Shown here piece by piece: positions 24,092 through 35,052 of a stretch of 64,000 nt of DNA. Under the pieces are notes generated by a model. That model made no database searches, was not told where the DNA came from, and saw only the letters and a program-made list of their open reading frames with translations. The stretch is from the NCBI GenBank assembly GCA_028551475.1, contig CM052361.1:11663501-11727500 (forward strand), in the 5' to 3' direction. Both the position numbers and the translations under genes were made by a program. Source of the DNA: Casuarina equisetifolia. Lineage: Eukaryota; Streptophyta; Magnoliopsida; Fagales; Casuarinaceae. Within the stretch, counting starts at the first letter, position 1. Each line of letters starts with the position of its first letter.

Positions 24092-25703
24092 TTAAAGCAG
24101 TTTGCTATGTGCTGGAATCAGGCTCATGCGATCTCCCTCCACTTTCTCATAAAACCATTCATCTGCAGGCTCATCTTCTGCAGATGAAACTGAGAAGATT
24201 TTCCACTGTCTAATCCAAGTTTGTTTGAGAGGACTTTTGGGGATCTTTGACACCCGCCTCCAAACATTTTGAGGTGACTTTACAAGCACTGACTTGAGTG
24301 CACTTGCCCTAGTAAGTAAAAGACCTACTACCAGTAACTCTTCCTTTTGGTCAGTAAAGCCATCAATGAAGACTGTTTTGAGACTTTCAAGTGGTAAACC
24401 ACTACACTTTACGGTTGCATAATCCATCCAGAGATGGGGCTCGTGCCAGTAATGGTGAAAATGTGGGCAGGGAGCACAAACTACTCGTTTGTCAATCTGT
24501 GAAAATAGTTAGAATGGAAGAAACTATTTAAGGAGTAGTAGGAGACATATGAAAGTAGAAATTGTAGACATAAATGCTTACATCTATGAAGAGCCTGTTC
24601 AAGAAAGGGGTGCAGGTCAAGAAGCAAGCCAGTGAATTGCGTTCTCTTCTTTCTATCTGGGAACCTATCCACCGTAACTCTTGCAGCTTATTGAATTGGA
24701 ATTCAAGCTTTCCAAAAATTACTCCTGCTGAGCACATCCACTATGAAAAAGAACATGCTTCAGTTAGACTTTTGATTGATAACTCAAAGTGCTTGCTTTA
24801 AACAATTCGACAACACGAAAGCCTCTCAAGTTATGAATGTAGAGAAATTTTGAAAACCTCAAGAAGCCAGCCGGTGAGACTTAGAATTTCGACATCCTTC
24901 AGATCTTTTAGAAGTGAAATAAGTTCCTCACAGTCGAAATCACAAAGAGGGCCGTATCTGAAATCAAGCAACGCATCAATCAAGCCCGAAGCCTCCTTTA
25001 TCTGAATGCACGCGAGAATTCCCCGGTACCGAAATGATTTTAGGTTTGTCGCAGAGAGCTTGATATTAACAAGTTCTGGACAATCTACCATTTCAAAGCT
25101 CTCAAAATGGCTACCGCCTTTAAGATGTAGCTGCTGCAGCCCGATGCATTTAACAAGCTTTAACGCTTCAAGAAGGTGACAATTGGAGAACAAAGCCGCA
25201 ACCATGTTCTTGGTAGTACAGTTTACTGATCTGAGATGGAGAATCTTGAGAGAAGCAAAGCCAGATGCGCCTGTAAAGTAGTTTCCAAGATTCGGAGAAG
25301 TCCTGTCCAATACCAAATTGAAGTAATCCTTTGTAAGTCGGTTTCCTTCAGTAGAGCTTAGATGAAGTTCTTTCGCCTGCACCATGGTTGCCATAAGAAA
25401 CCATTCATTCTTCATTTTTTGGAGGTTCACTTCCTTACGCTTTGAAATTCCAAGATAGAGCTTTCGTGGACCATTGCAAGAGACTAAAAAGGTGCCAATG
25501 ATTCTCCTTATCTCTTTGACAACCTCATGGCTCGCTATTTGATCTATATCAACGTCCAAGCTGACCTGGATTGGCAACCAAATGCTCCTCCATACACTTG
25601 AAAGGATGCTAGTTTTCACTGCATCTCTCAGTGGCAGCAGAGAAAAGATGGCATAGACGATATCGTCCGGTAAGGAGCTGGCGATATCCGGAGTATGGAC
25701 CAT
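24092..25703 (-). CDS. F-box/LRR (FBD-like) protein, 3 exons
   Basis: Predicted substrate receptor of an SCF ubiquitin ligase; target unknown. Exons 24858-25703, 24582-24740 and 24092-24496 join in phase 0 and give 469 aa. The N-terminal F-box is clear (SLPDDIVYAIFSLLPLRDAVKTS, about residues 10-32, then VWRSIW). It is followed by degenerate leucine-rich repeats (FASLKILHLRSVNC, LLEALKLVKC, LQQLHLKGG). The last exon holds a stretch (LESLKTVFIDGF, LLLTRASALKSVLV) that resembles the FBD region typical of plant F-box/LRR proteins. The first exon reads on for some codons past the donor, so a 290-aa truncated form would result from intron retention. The ATG at 25701-25703 is the natural start just before the F-box. 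This class is large and fast-evolving, so I give no symbol; an FBD gene (At3g53550) is part of the matching Arabidopsis block. Confidence 0.85.
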
Positions 25704-27147
25704 AGCTGTTTCTCTTCTTCAATCTTCCTGGTCCAGAGGAACATATACAGAAGACTTGCGCATGCAGTAAGTTGCATTTTCAACAAAATATGGGCCCCTT
25801 AATTTTGATATTGAATTGATCAATCAGATTGCGGTCCTATTCTCTTCTTAGTATGAAAATTGAATAACATTTGTCGTGGCACGGGCGACATGCTTCAGCG
25901 GAAATATCGCCGGACTTGTATTACCATGCTTGACTGATATGAATGAATGGTTACAGAAGACCTAAATTTAATCATTATTAATTCTACTTTTCTATCAAAC
26001 CCAGAGCTGGTGAATTAAGAAAGTCAATTACCTACTCTATATTTTGGCCGCTGAAGATGTATGGATGCTAATCGACTTGCTTCATGTATTTATTGTCCTT
26101 ATTTGCAACATAAAGTGATGCTTTTTTTTTAACCTACGGTAACTCATTGTTCGGTTTTGTTTAGCGTGGTTTTCTGGCCGACAGGGATAAACATGTGAAT
26201 TGATTTTCTGTTTCATGACAATAACGTTGATTTGCAGCAAGTCGATGAGATACTATTCAGTGCTCTTATTTTCTGATCAGCGAGGGTACTTCAGAATGCA
26301 ATAGATTTATTTTTATAAGTGTCTTTCTACTGGATGATATAAATACGATAATATTATACGACTAACAAGTAAAGAAACATCAAGATGTAGCTTATGGGAC
26401 ACCCTCAATGATGAATGTCAGCTTTGAGGTTGACATATATATCCTTCTTCTTACAAGTGTCTTTCTATTATCTTCACATTTCGAATGGTTCAAACCTTAG
26501 ATTCCCACTTTTCTTTTGAATTTGATTAGCATAAGAGGAGTAGTTGAGTTAAAATTAGATTCCCACCTACCTTTGCTTCATTGGATTTGATTTCGAAATG
26601 AAGTCCCGCGACTAATCAATTACGTCTTCTTACACGCATCCAGTTTGACTAACTTGTATTCGTTCTAATTTCTTTTCCTTTGCCGACGTTTTTGAGTTTT
26701 CTGCTGTTTGGCTACCGAGTATAAGACGAAAAATGAGAAAAAAGTTTCGATCAAACCGGGTTCAAAAACTTATGAGTCATCGTGTTGTGCATGGATCTTT
26801 GTTTTGTCAAGAAAAAACGCATGGTGAAGGAATTTGTATTGAAAAACAAGTGTGAGAATATTGTGTTTATATTGAGGGCTTTCACTATGTGTTGGTACAT
26901 TTAAGTAAGGAAATATGTTAGAAATACACCATCAAGATGGTAAAATAATAGTCAAATCCTGACAAATAGTCCCATCGTTCATAATTCAAGTCCCATCATT
27001 TTCTTCACTAAACACATTCATTGTATGTTTTATAATCAAAAATTGATTATCTTGCTCATTAAATAATAACCAAATATTTCAAATTTAAAATAAGTTAAAA
27101 GATTTTAAGATAAGATCTTGTCATTGATATAACTATAATTAAAAAGT
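25704..27147. other. Intergenic at the strand switch
   Basis: AT-rich DNA between the last minus-strand gene and the rearranged PPR zone. No coding frame, tandem repeat or RNA gene seen. It includes the F-box promoter. Confidence 0.55.
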
Positions 27148-27388
27148 TGGTTTTTACTTGTTTTTTTTTTTAACTTTAGCCATTGAACACTAATCTATTA
27201 TTATCCTTAGCATACACTTTATTTTAAAACTAAAATTATCTTCTTTATCTATCTTGTTTACAAATTCTAGAATAAAAACATATCCATTTTAGTAGTCATT
27301 CTAGATAACAGATTCAAAGATTCAATGATTCAATTAAAACTACTATAGGTGGAATTCAGCCTAATATTGTCAACAACATTATTGATTA
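27148..27388 (+). repeat. Left part of duplicated PPR upstream segment (copy A)
   Basis: This segment aligns by eye with 34384-34604. Shared landmarks are TTTTAACTTTAGCCATT, CTTTATCTATCTTGTTTA, ATTCTA(A/G)AATAAA, TATAGGT(G/A)GAATTCA and CTAATATTGTCAAC. Similarity stops at about 27388, where SINE-like sequence begins, and resumes at 33341 directly after the copia 3' LTR. It is therefore the left fragment of a duplicated block interrupted by later insertions. Confidence 0.8.
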
Positions 27389-27390
27389 GA

Positions 27391-27475
27391 GGTGGGGCCC
27401 TGACTTAGTGGTGTTCTCTGAGCCAAACCTTGACCAACAGTCCCAGTGGTTATGGGTTCAAGTCCCCTCCCCTCC
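27391..27475 (+). mobile_element. tRNA-like head of a probable SINE
   Basis: The sequence TGACTTAGTGG (27401-27411) resembles an RNA polymerase III A box and GGGTTCAAGTCC (27454-27465) a B box, with spacing of about 42 bases. This is the usual head of a plant tRNA-derived SINE. It begins just where homology of the duplicated block ends, which fits an insertion. I cannot define its tail: the AT-rich sequence to about 27650 may belong to it. It is not a functional tRNA, as no cloverleaf is evident. Confidence 0.5.
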
Positions 27476-28099
27476 TGATTACTTAAGGTTAATACCAGCA
27501 ACAATAGAATATCTTCTAAAAAGCACTACTGCTTGTAAAATAGAAGAGAAACTTCTTACAAATTATAGATCCCTTGAATCGGTTGCAAGATATCTTCAAA
27601 GTTTACATTTAACTAGATGATCTTCTTCAAGATTGGCTCCTCTTCTTATAAAACTCCAACCTTCCAATGGTAACCTTGTGTAATTAATCTTGTTATCGTT
27701 TATGGATGAATTGTAGCAAAAAGTTCTTCAAGAAGGAATACAAATTTTATGATTATGTTCAACCCTTTCCTTTTTTGTTTTCCCTTTAAGTAGCACGACA
27801 CCATTCTTTGGAGGCATAGGTCGCAAGAGACAAGAGCATGCATTTGGGTCTTTTCTTTGTGGAGTTGGATCCAAGTTGCATCTCACATGGATTTTCCAAA
27901 GTTTTGTTAGGCGCTTAGGCTAGGTCATGTAGGTTCTTTAAGCATATTAACATTTGGGCTTATCTTGAGTTATGTTCCACTAGGTTTGGACTTCCAAGCC
28001 TATTTATCTTTTTGATCCATGTTAGTGTGGCATGCCCATAAGAAGTTCCATAATTAATGTTTGGGCAAAAATACTTTAAATAAAATTCAAATGCAGTTT
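27476..28099. other. Undefined sequence between SINE head and copia 5' LTR remnant
   Basis: I see no coding frame. This may be SINE body, unrecognised upstream copia LTR sequence or another insertion. It has no counterpart in the homologous interval at 34605-34763. Confidence 0.4.
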
Positions 28100-28202
28100 C
28101 TATCTATATCATTAAAAACATTATATTTATCATAATTATCTCACTATACAACATTCACATCCATAATCTCCCTAGCTTCCTCCCTCTTTTTACTTTCTTA
28201 CA
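28100..28202 (+). repeat. 5' LTR remnant of the copia element
   Basis: Matches the end of the 3' LTR through AATTATCTCA, ATACAACATTCACATCCA and TTACTTTCTTACA. Only about 100 bases at the 3' side are recognisable; the upstream part is lost or too diverged. Confidence 0.7.
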
Positions 28203-31200
28203 TAATATTTAGAGCAAGTTTCTTTTCTTAAGACCTCAAAATCACTTATGCCCTACTCTTTTTTCCTTCCCATATGACTACATGCATTTTTATATGGCGT
28301 CACTTCGCTATACGATGTCGTCTCCCTTATTTTTTTCTCTTTTGCAATTATCCTTAATGCCCAATTTAATTTCACAATTGCCCTCGTCGATTTTGCCTAA
28401 TTCGAAACCCTAACCCTAACCTTAATCGTCATTACCCCTTTTTTGATTACCGCTCTAGCTGCCCATAATGACCACCCTAAACACCAATTTATTCCCTTTT
28501 GCAACCATCAATGCCATCGCATCCATTCCATCAGCAACTTCTGATCCCTATTTCCTTTCTCTAGAGGATTTCTAAACCATAAGCATCATCTCTTCCAAGC
28601 TCACTGGTGAGGAGAATTGGCAAGTCTAGAGTAAACAAGTCCAGGTCATCTTCCTTGCTTAAAATAAGATGAGCTTTTTGACCAATAAACTACCCTACCC
28701 AACTGGCAATGGAGAAGATGCTCTTTGCTGGGATCAATGCCACACCCTCATTAAGATATGGCTCACCCATTTCATTTACCATCCTTTGGAATCAATGATT
28801 TTCAAACTCACTGTCACTAAAATTTGGACCATGCTAAAGGATAACTATGCTTATGTCACTAGCACTCCATTCAATAGGCTATCAATGACCTTCACCCCAA
28901 TGCTAGTGCCTCTAGCCATGACTTCACCACTTTTTACCTTCACTTAAAGGATCTTTGGAGTGATCTAGACAATCACCAGCTTTAATTCATTGCAAGTATA
29001 GTTGTTAACGACTACGACATCAACTCACAACTCTAGGCACAAGGTGGAGAATTATGCACTCAAGTTCCTACTTTCTTTTCTAGAGGAGTTTTGGACATTT
29101 TGTTCAAATGTCCTATCTCACAAGGAGCTTCCTTCTTTAGAGAAACTCCATACCCTAGCTAAATAGGACCTCCATCAATGTGCTCTTAATGGTCATGTTT
29201 CATGTGCTTGTAATAATAACACTTTTGTTGCACAATGGACCTCCCTTTCTCATCTTGGGCTAATTGACATGCTTCATGGGCCTCTCACATGGGCGCAGGA
29301 TGGATTACTAAGCCCACCACCCCTCTCTCAACTATTTGAACTAGAAGGGTCCAACTTAGTTAATAGCACACATAGGCCTTTTGGATAGTGCCCTATGTGC
29401 TCTCATTGTAAAAAGCATGGCCACATTAAAGAGGTTTGCTTTCTTCTTGTAGGCTACTCACCTAATTGGAAGCCCAAACACAAAATTTTATCAAGAAAGA
29501 AGCCTTCTGCCATTGGGCCTTTGACCTATCATGTTGCAATTGTTAACTTGCCTCCTCTTGGGTTTAGGCCTCCTAATCCATTTAGTTTTAAGCCCTAATA
29601 CACAACATCAAGGTCTTATAGTAGGCCCAACTACATTTACTAATCTTCATCCTTATCCAAATGTAGGTTTATTGGGCTCTTCCACTCCTAGCCCTGGCAG
29701 CATTTATGGTGGCCCATCTAGACTCCAACTCGCAGCATATCAATAAACAAAGTTGGTCTCTCTCCTTAATTAAATGAATTCCAATGATTCAACTGCTAAT
29801 TTCTTAGGTATTTCTTTTCCTTATAAAATTATTTCTTATACTTGGATAATTAAGTCAGAAGCAAGCGACCACATTACATGAGATTTGCATCTCTTAGATT
29901 CATTTTTCCCTGTGCAACATTTATCTCAATCACTTTATCCGATAAGTCTTGTAGTCCCATCACCCACATAGGCCACTATCACTCTTATCCCACTCTACAC
30001 TTGAATTATGTTTTATTTACCCCACGTTTTAGATACAATTTATTATCTATCGGGAAACTCACACGTGATAATCATTGTGTAACATTCTTTTTCGATGATT
30101 TTTGTGTTTTTCAAGATCATACAACTATGGCTCTAATTAGGCTTCGCAAGACTAATAAGAGGTTGTACATAGTTTGTCCATTCCATACTCATTTTTCAAT
30201 GTTATTTGTTTTCCCTAAAGAATACTAAATGTATTCCCAAATTGTCTTCCGATTGTAATTCAATTTCTTCTAACAATATTAGTTATGACATTTGGTATTG
30301 CCATTTTAGTTATTCATCTCTCAAAAAAATTTTTGCACTAATATACAATCAATTTTATTGCCTTCACAATTTTCATTGCCCTATTTGCCCCTTGACAAAG
30401 CAAACTCGAGTGCCTTTCCAACATGCACTACTGTTACTTACTCTCTTTTTGAATTGTTCACATGGATATTTGGAGCTCTCATGGGACTCCCACTCACGAT
30501 GGTGCTTGATATTTCCTCACAATTGTTAATGATTTTTCTCAATCTACCTAGACTTTCCTTCTTTAATCTATGTCACAGGTTTTCTCCCACATTCAAAATT
30601 TTCTCTCCATGATTTATACTCAATTCAAATCCCTTCTTTGACAAAATTTTTCCAACAATGGCATTAAATTTTTTTTTTATGGGATGTCGTTTTTCTTTTA
30701 CTAGGTATAGGATCCTACATGAGAGTTCATATGTTTATATTCCCTAACAAAATGATGTTGTTGAATGTAAGTATCATCATTTATTGGATGTTGCTTAGGC
30801 CCTTATGTTTCAAGTCAACATTCCCCTTTAATTTTGGGATGAATGTCTTTTCATTATTACTTACCTCATTAATTGGTTGCCTTTTTCCTCTCTCAAAGGC
30901 CTCACTCGTTTTGAGAAATTATTTAGCAAACCCCTGCTTGTAGATTATCTTTGTATCTTAGGTCATCATTGTTATGCCACCACCCTTGATAAGTGTGACA
31001 AATTTAGTCTTCATGCCACCTTTTGCATTTTTATAGGTTATTCTTATTCTCATAAAAGTTATCATTTTTATGATCTTGCCTTCAGCAAATTTTTTATCAG
31101 TCGTGATATTTTTTTTAAGATCCCTTTCTCTTCCTCATCCTCAACACTGCCCCCAGTTGACTCGCCAACTCCAATCACCTTTGTTATATGGTTGGATGAT

Positions 31201-33112
31201 ACATATACCTCGTCCTTTCTCTTAATTGACTTACCCATTTACCCTAATCTATCTTCCACATCAAACAATATACCACCTCCTCCAATTGTTCCCTCTATTC
31301 TAGAGACCTCAAATACCTCTTGTGACCCCTCACCCTATATTTCAGAGCCCTCAAATACCTTTAGTGACCCTTCATTGAATCGTTCCAGTTGTACCTCCTA
31401 ACCTTCCATTTGGGGTTTTGATTATTTCTACCCACCTTACCCTTTACTTCATATGCTAGCCTTTGCCCCATCTTTGATTATGTCTCTCTAGATAATTGTC
31501 ATCCTCATTATCAACATTTCATCATCTTTATCTCTACCATCCTTGAGCTCACCACCTATCACAAAGTTATCACCAACCTTCACTACATCGCTGTCATGCA
31601 ACATGAAATTGCTGCCCTTAAGGCTAGTCACACTTGGGATGTGATCCCCTTGCTCCTTGGTCGTTGTCCCGTCGGATGTAAATGGATTTATAGGGCAAAA
31701 TATCATGGTGATGGTACTTTAGATCAATATAAAGTCTATCTCATGGCTAAAGGGTTCAACTAATGTGAAGGCATTAATTACCAGAACACATTGTTTCCTA
31801 TTGCCAAGCATGTCATTGTCCGCCTCATCATTACCATTATTGTAATTCATGAATAGCTTATTTTCCATATGGATGTTTAGAATGTCTTCTTACACAGTGA
31901 TCTTTCTGAAGAGGTCTATATGGAACTTCCCTTTGAATTTTGCACTTAGGGATAGTGAACAACATGTCAACTATGGATCTTCATATGAATTGAAGCAAAC
32001 ATCTCGTCAATGGAATGCCAAATTTACTACTGTTCTAATTCAACATGGTTTTCTTTAGTCTTGTCACGACTATTCACCATTCATGAAGACTTAAGGTAAC
32101 TCCTTATTGCATTATTCATTTATGCAGATGATATATTAATTATAGAAAATAGTCAAGCTAACATATGCCCTCAGGCAATACCTTAATGCCACATTCTTCA
32201 TGAAGGATCTCAAGCACTTAAAGTTCTTTCTTGGCCTAGAGATTGCTTGGCCACCAAATGGTATCTCCTTATGTCAGCACAAATAGACATTGAAGCTAAC
32301 TTTAGAGGTTGGGTTAGATGGTTATGAACCTATAGTCATTCCTATAGAACAAAACAAGAAATTCACAAGTGTGGACTATGATGTTAGATCGAAAGAGAAA
32401 ATTAATGATCCACCTTTTCAAGATCTTTCTACATACTAGAGATTGGTTAGCAAACTAATCTACCTAGCTTGTAGCAGACTTAACATCACTTTTCTAGTTT
32501 AACTTCTCTGTCAATACATGCACAATCCTAAACAATCTCATATGGAAGTTGTTTTAAAAGTGATCAAGTATTTAAAGGGTTGTCCAAGTCTTGACCTCAT
32601 GTTTCTTGCATCTTTTTAAGTTTGAACTATGGGCTTTTTATGATTCCGATTATAGTACATGCCCATGATGAGGCAATCTACCACCAAAATTTACATCACA
32701 TTGGGTAATTCCTAGATATCTTAATGCTTGAATAAGCAACCCATCGTATCACTCTCTTCTACTGAAGTCGAATATTGAACAATGCAAGTCACCACTTATA
32801 AGATAATATTGATCATAGGCCTTCTTAGAGACTTTGTTTTCCACATGTGACAACCTACCTTGCTTTATTGCAATAATGGGACAACTAAACAAATAGTTAC
32901 ATAACTAATTTTCCATGAGTATACCAAGCACATTAAGTTTTACTACCATTATATAAAAGAAAAGCTCCAGTAGGATATTATTTAGACACGTCACATTTCC
33001 ACCAAGGAGTAACCAATAGATTTGCTAACCAAGGAATTAAATAGCAAACAACATTGGCATTTTTTCTTCAAACTTGAAGTATTTGACTTGTTTAATCTAA
33101 CTTAAAGGGGAA

Positions 33113-33340
33113 TGTTAACGAATATCTAGCTACCAATATTCTTCCATTATAGAAATTGGCATATTCTTTGTATATTCTATGCAATATTTCCTTGTAATAT
33201 TTGTAATTATTGTAATTTCATATTTAGTTAGTAGCTTATGTCTATATGTACAAACCATACGTTGTATTATAGAATTATCTCAATATACAACATTCACATC
33301 CACAATCTCTTGGCTTCCTCCATTTTTTTACTTTCTTACA
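33113..33340 (+). repeat. 3' LTR of the copia element
   Basis: Starts with TG just after a polypurine tract and ends with CA (CTTTCTTACA). It is 228 bp long and shares its right third with the 5' LTR remnant. Homology to the host segment at 34764 resumes at the next base or two, which independently fixes the right end. Confidence 0.8.
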
Positions 33341-33800
33341 CTCCCAAACATGTTCTAGCAAGTTCTTTTATCTATGACAACTTTCACAACAATAGCCTAA
33401 CAATTTACTTGATATTTGCCATGATCATATCCCCATTGGGACTTCTATTCATCTTAGAAATATAAAAGCTCATGCATCTAGTTATTTCTCTTTACACCGT
33501 TCTACTTTTCAAAGAATTAGGATTTTAGATCTTAGAATCACCCCCATTAGCATATGTAGGACTCCTTTTTTAAACCAATATATGCATCTCACATGACTCA
33601 TTAAACCTTCAAATCTTACTCCTATAATTTACAAGCTTTCAATTTGGTAGTCTACATGGAGAAGAACCCAAAGCTTAGCTTACAACCATCTCACTGACAT
33701 CCAAAATGCTCACAAACATGAGTATGAAGTAGGAGCCTAAGCTAATCAACCTAACACCATTCTATCCTACTATGAATCAATGAAATTGTCATATTTCATC
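33341..33800 (+). pseudogene. Decayed 5' fragment of a PPR gene and its upstream region (copy A)
   Basis: Aligns with 34764-35232, the promoter and first about 60 codons of the intact PPR gene. Shared blocks include ATGACAACTTTCACAACAAT, AGGATTTTAGATCTTAGAAT and AGTCTACATGGAGAAGAACC. The position matching the intact ATG no longer reads ATG, and homology ends near 33800, so most of the gene is absent. Sites that are CG in the intact gene are mostly TG or CA here, the pattern of methylated-cytosine decay. It cannot encode a PPR protein. It is the host gene's own duplicate, interrupted on its left by the copia element. Confidence 0.85.
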
Positions 33801-33810
33801 ATGTGAGAAT

Positions 33811-33880
33811 ATGCTTGTAATAAATGAATATATAAGTGTCCCTTAATGCTTGTCATAAATGAATGTATAGGTGTCCTTGA
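33811..33880. repeat. Two-copy 35-bp tandem repeat
   Basis: ATGCTTGTAATAAATGAAT at 33811 recurs at 33846 with few changes (ATGCTTGTCATAAATGAAT), each followed by a TATA(A/G)(G)TGTCC-like tail. It lies just right of the truncated PPR copy. Confidence 0.75.
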
Positions 33881-34383
33881 AGTCTCTAAGTTATCATCTA
33901 TGTTATGTTTAAGTTTCTTTATGAGTTGTAAAAAATGAATAGTACAAAAGTATAAATAAAAAAGGAGACCCTTTCTTTGAACAACATCATCTCTAACTTT
34001 CTCCCGTATAACTTTCTCATAGTTCTCTCATAGTCTTCTCAATTTTTCAACTTTCACAATGCAAATCACTTCCTTATAAAAGGTTTAAAGTTTACGTTGT
34101 ATAATTAGCCTACTACTACAATTGGTATAGACAAATAGATGAAAAAACAACTTGGGCACAAAAGCCTTAATTTGAACTTGTAGGATTGAGGGCTTGAATT
34201 TCCACAAAGGCACAAGGATGCAATTTTCATGCATGAGGCCTATTTGAAAGATTGGGCACAAAAGCCCATTTTTGCTCAATTATATACCAAAAGTCTTGAT
34301 TTAAAAATTTTTACAGAATTTTTGTCTTAAGATTTTGTGAAAGATTAAGATGATTTTGTCAAAGGAACTTTCTAGGTGTCCGT
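33881..34383. other. Spacer between the two PPR segment copies
   Basis: AT-rich spacer without a coding frame I can recognise. It separates the truncated copy A from the start of copy B. Confidence 0.5.
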
Positions 34384-35052
34384 CCTTTTTACGTGCTTTT
34401 TAACTTTAGCCATTAAACGTTAATCTAAAATTAGCCTTAACATATAATTTATATAAAAACTAAAATTATTCTTTATCTATCTTGTTTAGATATTCTAAAA
34501 TAAACGTATCTATTTTAGCAGTTGCCTTAGACAAAAGATTCAACAATTTAATTATAACTGTTATAGGTAGAATTCAATCTAATATTGTCAACGACATAAT
34601 TTGATTTAACATTAAGCCAAATTAATTTAAAATTATGCTATTATCAAAATGTTGATGTTCAATCATGAGCTCTTGTTAGTTAACACAATTCAATACTGTT
34701 ACAGTAGACGATTGATATAACATTCTTAGTCCAGGTTCATTAGCCCTTAAAAATTAGTAAGAGTCCTAAACATGTTATTACTTGTTCTATTTTATGACAA
34801 CTTTCACAACAATAGTCTGACAATTGACTCGATGTTTGCCATAGATCGTATCCCCACCGTGACTCATCTTAGAAATATAAAAACTCAATCGAGGTCCTGT
34901 TATTTCTCTTTACTCTGTTCCTCTTTTAAAAGAATTAGGATTTTAGATCTTAGAATCACTATCTATTAGCAGATTTAGGACCCCTTTTTTAGACCAATAT
35001 TTGCATCACGCATGACTCATAAAACCCTCAAATTTCGCTCCCAAACTTGTAT
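34384..35052 (+). promoter_or_regulatory. Upstream region of the intact PPR gene (copy B)
   Basis: 34384-34604 and 34764-35052 are the counterparts of the two copy A fragments. The part between (about 34605-34763) has no match in copy A. Because the duplicated block reaches upstream of the ATG, this segment probably includes the PPR promoter. I do not see a convincing TATA box, which is usual for PPR genes. Confidence 0.5.

Larger units (their letters stand above)
28100..33340 (+). mobile_element. Degenerate Ty1/copia LTR retrotransposon
   Basis: Old, clearly broken element with many interruptions across its coding region. Parts in order on the plus strand: 5' LTR remnant (28100-28202); a decayed tRNA-Met-type primer site right after it; gag region from about 28.6 kb with a CCHC zinc knuckle (29398-29439); protease-like stretch; GAG-pre-integrase and integrase remnants (about 30.2-31.1 kb); reverse transcriptase (about 31.6-32.2 kb, including a YADD motif near 32.13 kb); RNase H remnants to about 33.0 kb; a purine-rich polypurine tract (about 33104-33111); and the 3' LTR. 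Integrase before reverse transcriptase is the copia order. The LTRs differ at a substantial share of alignable positions, so the insertion is old. It sits inside copy A of the duplicated PPR segment and so came after that duplication. Confidence 0.85.
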
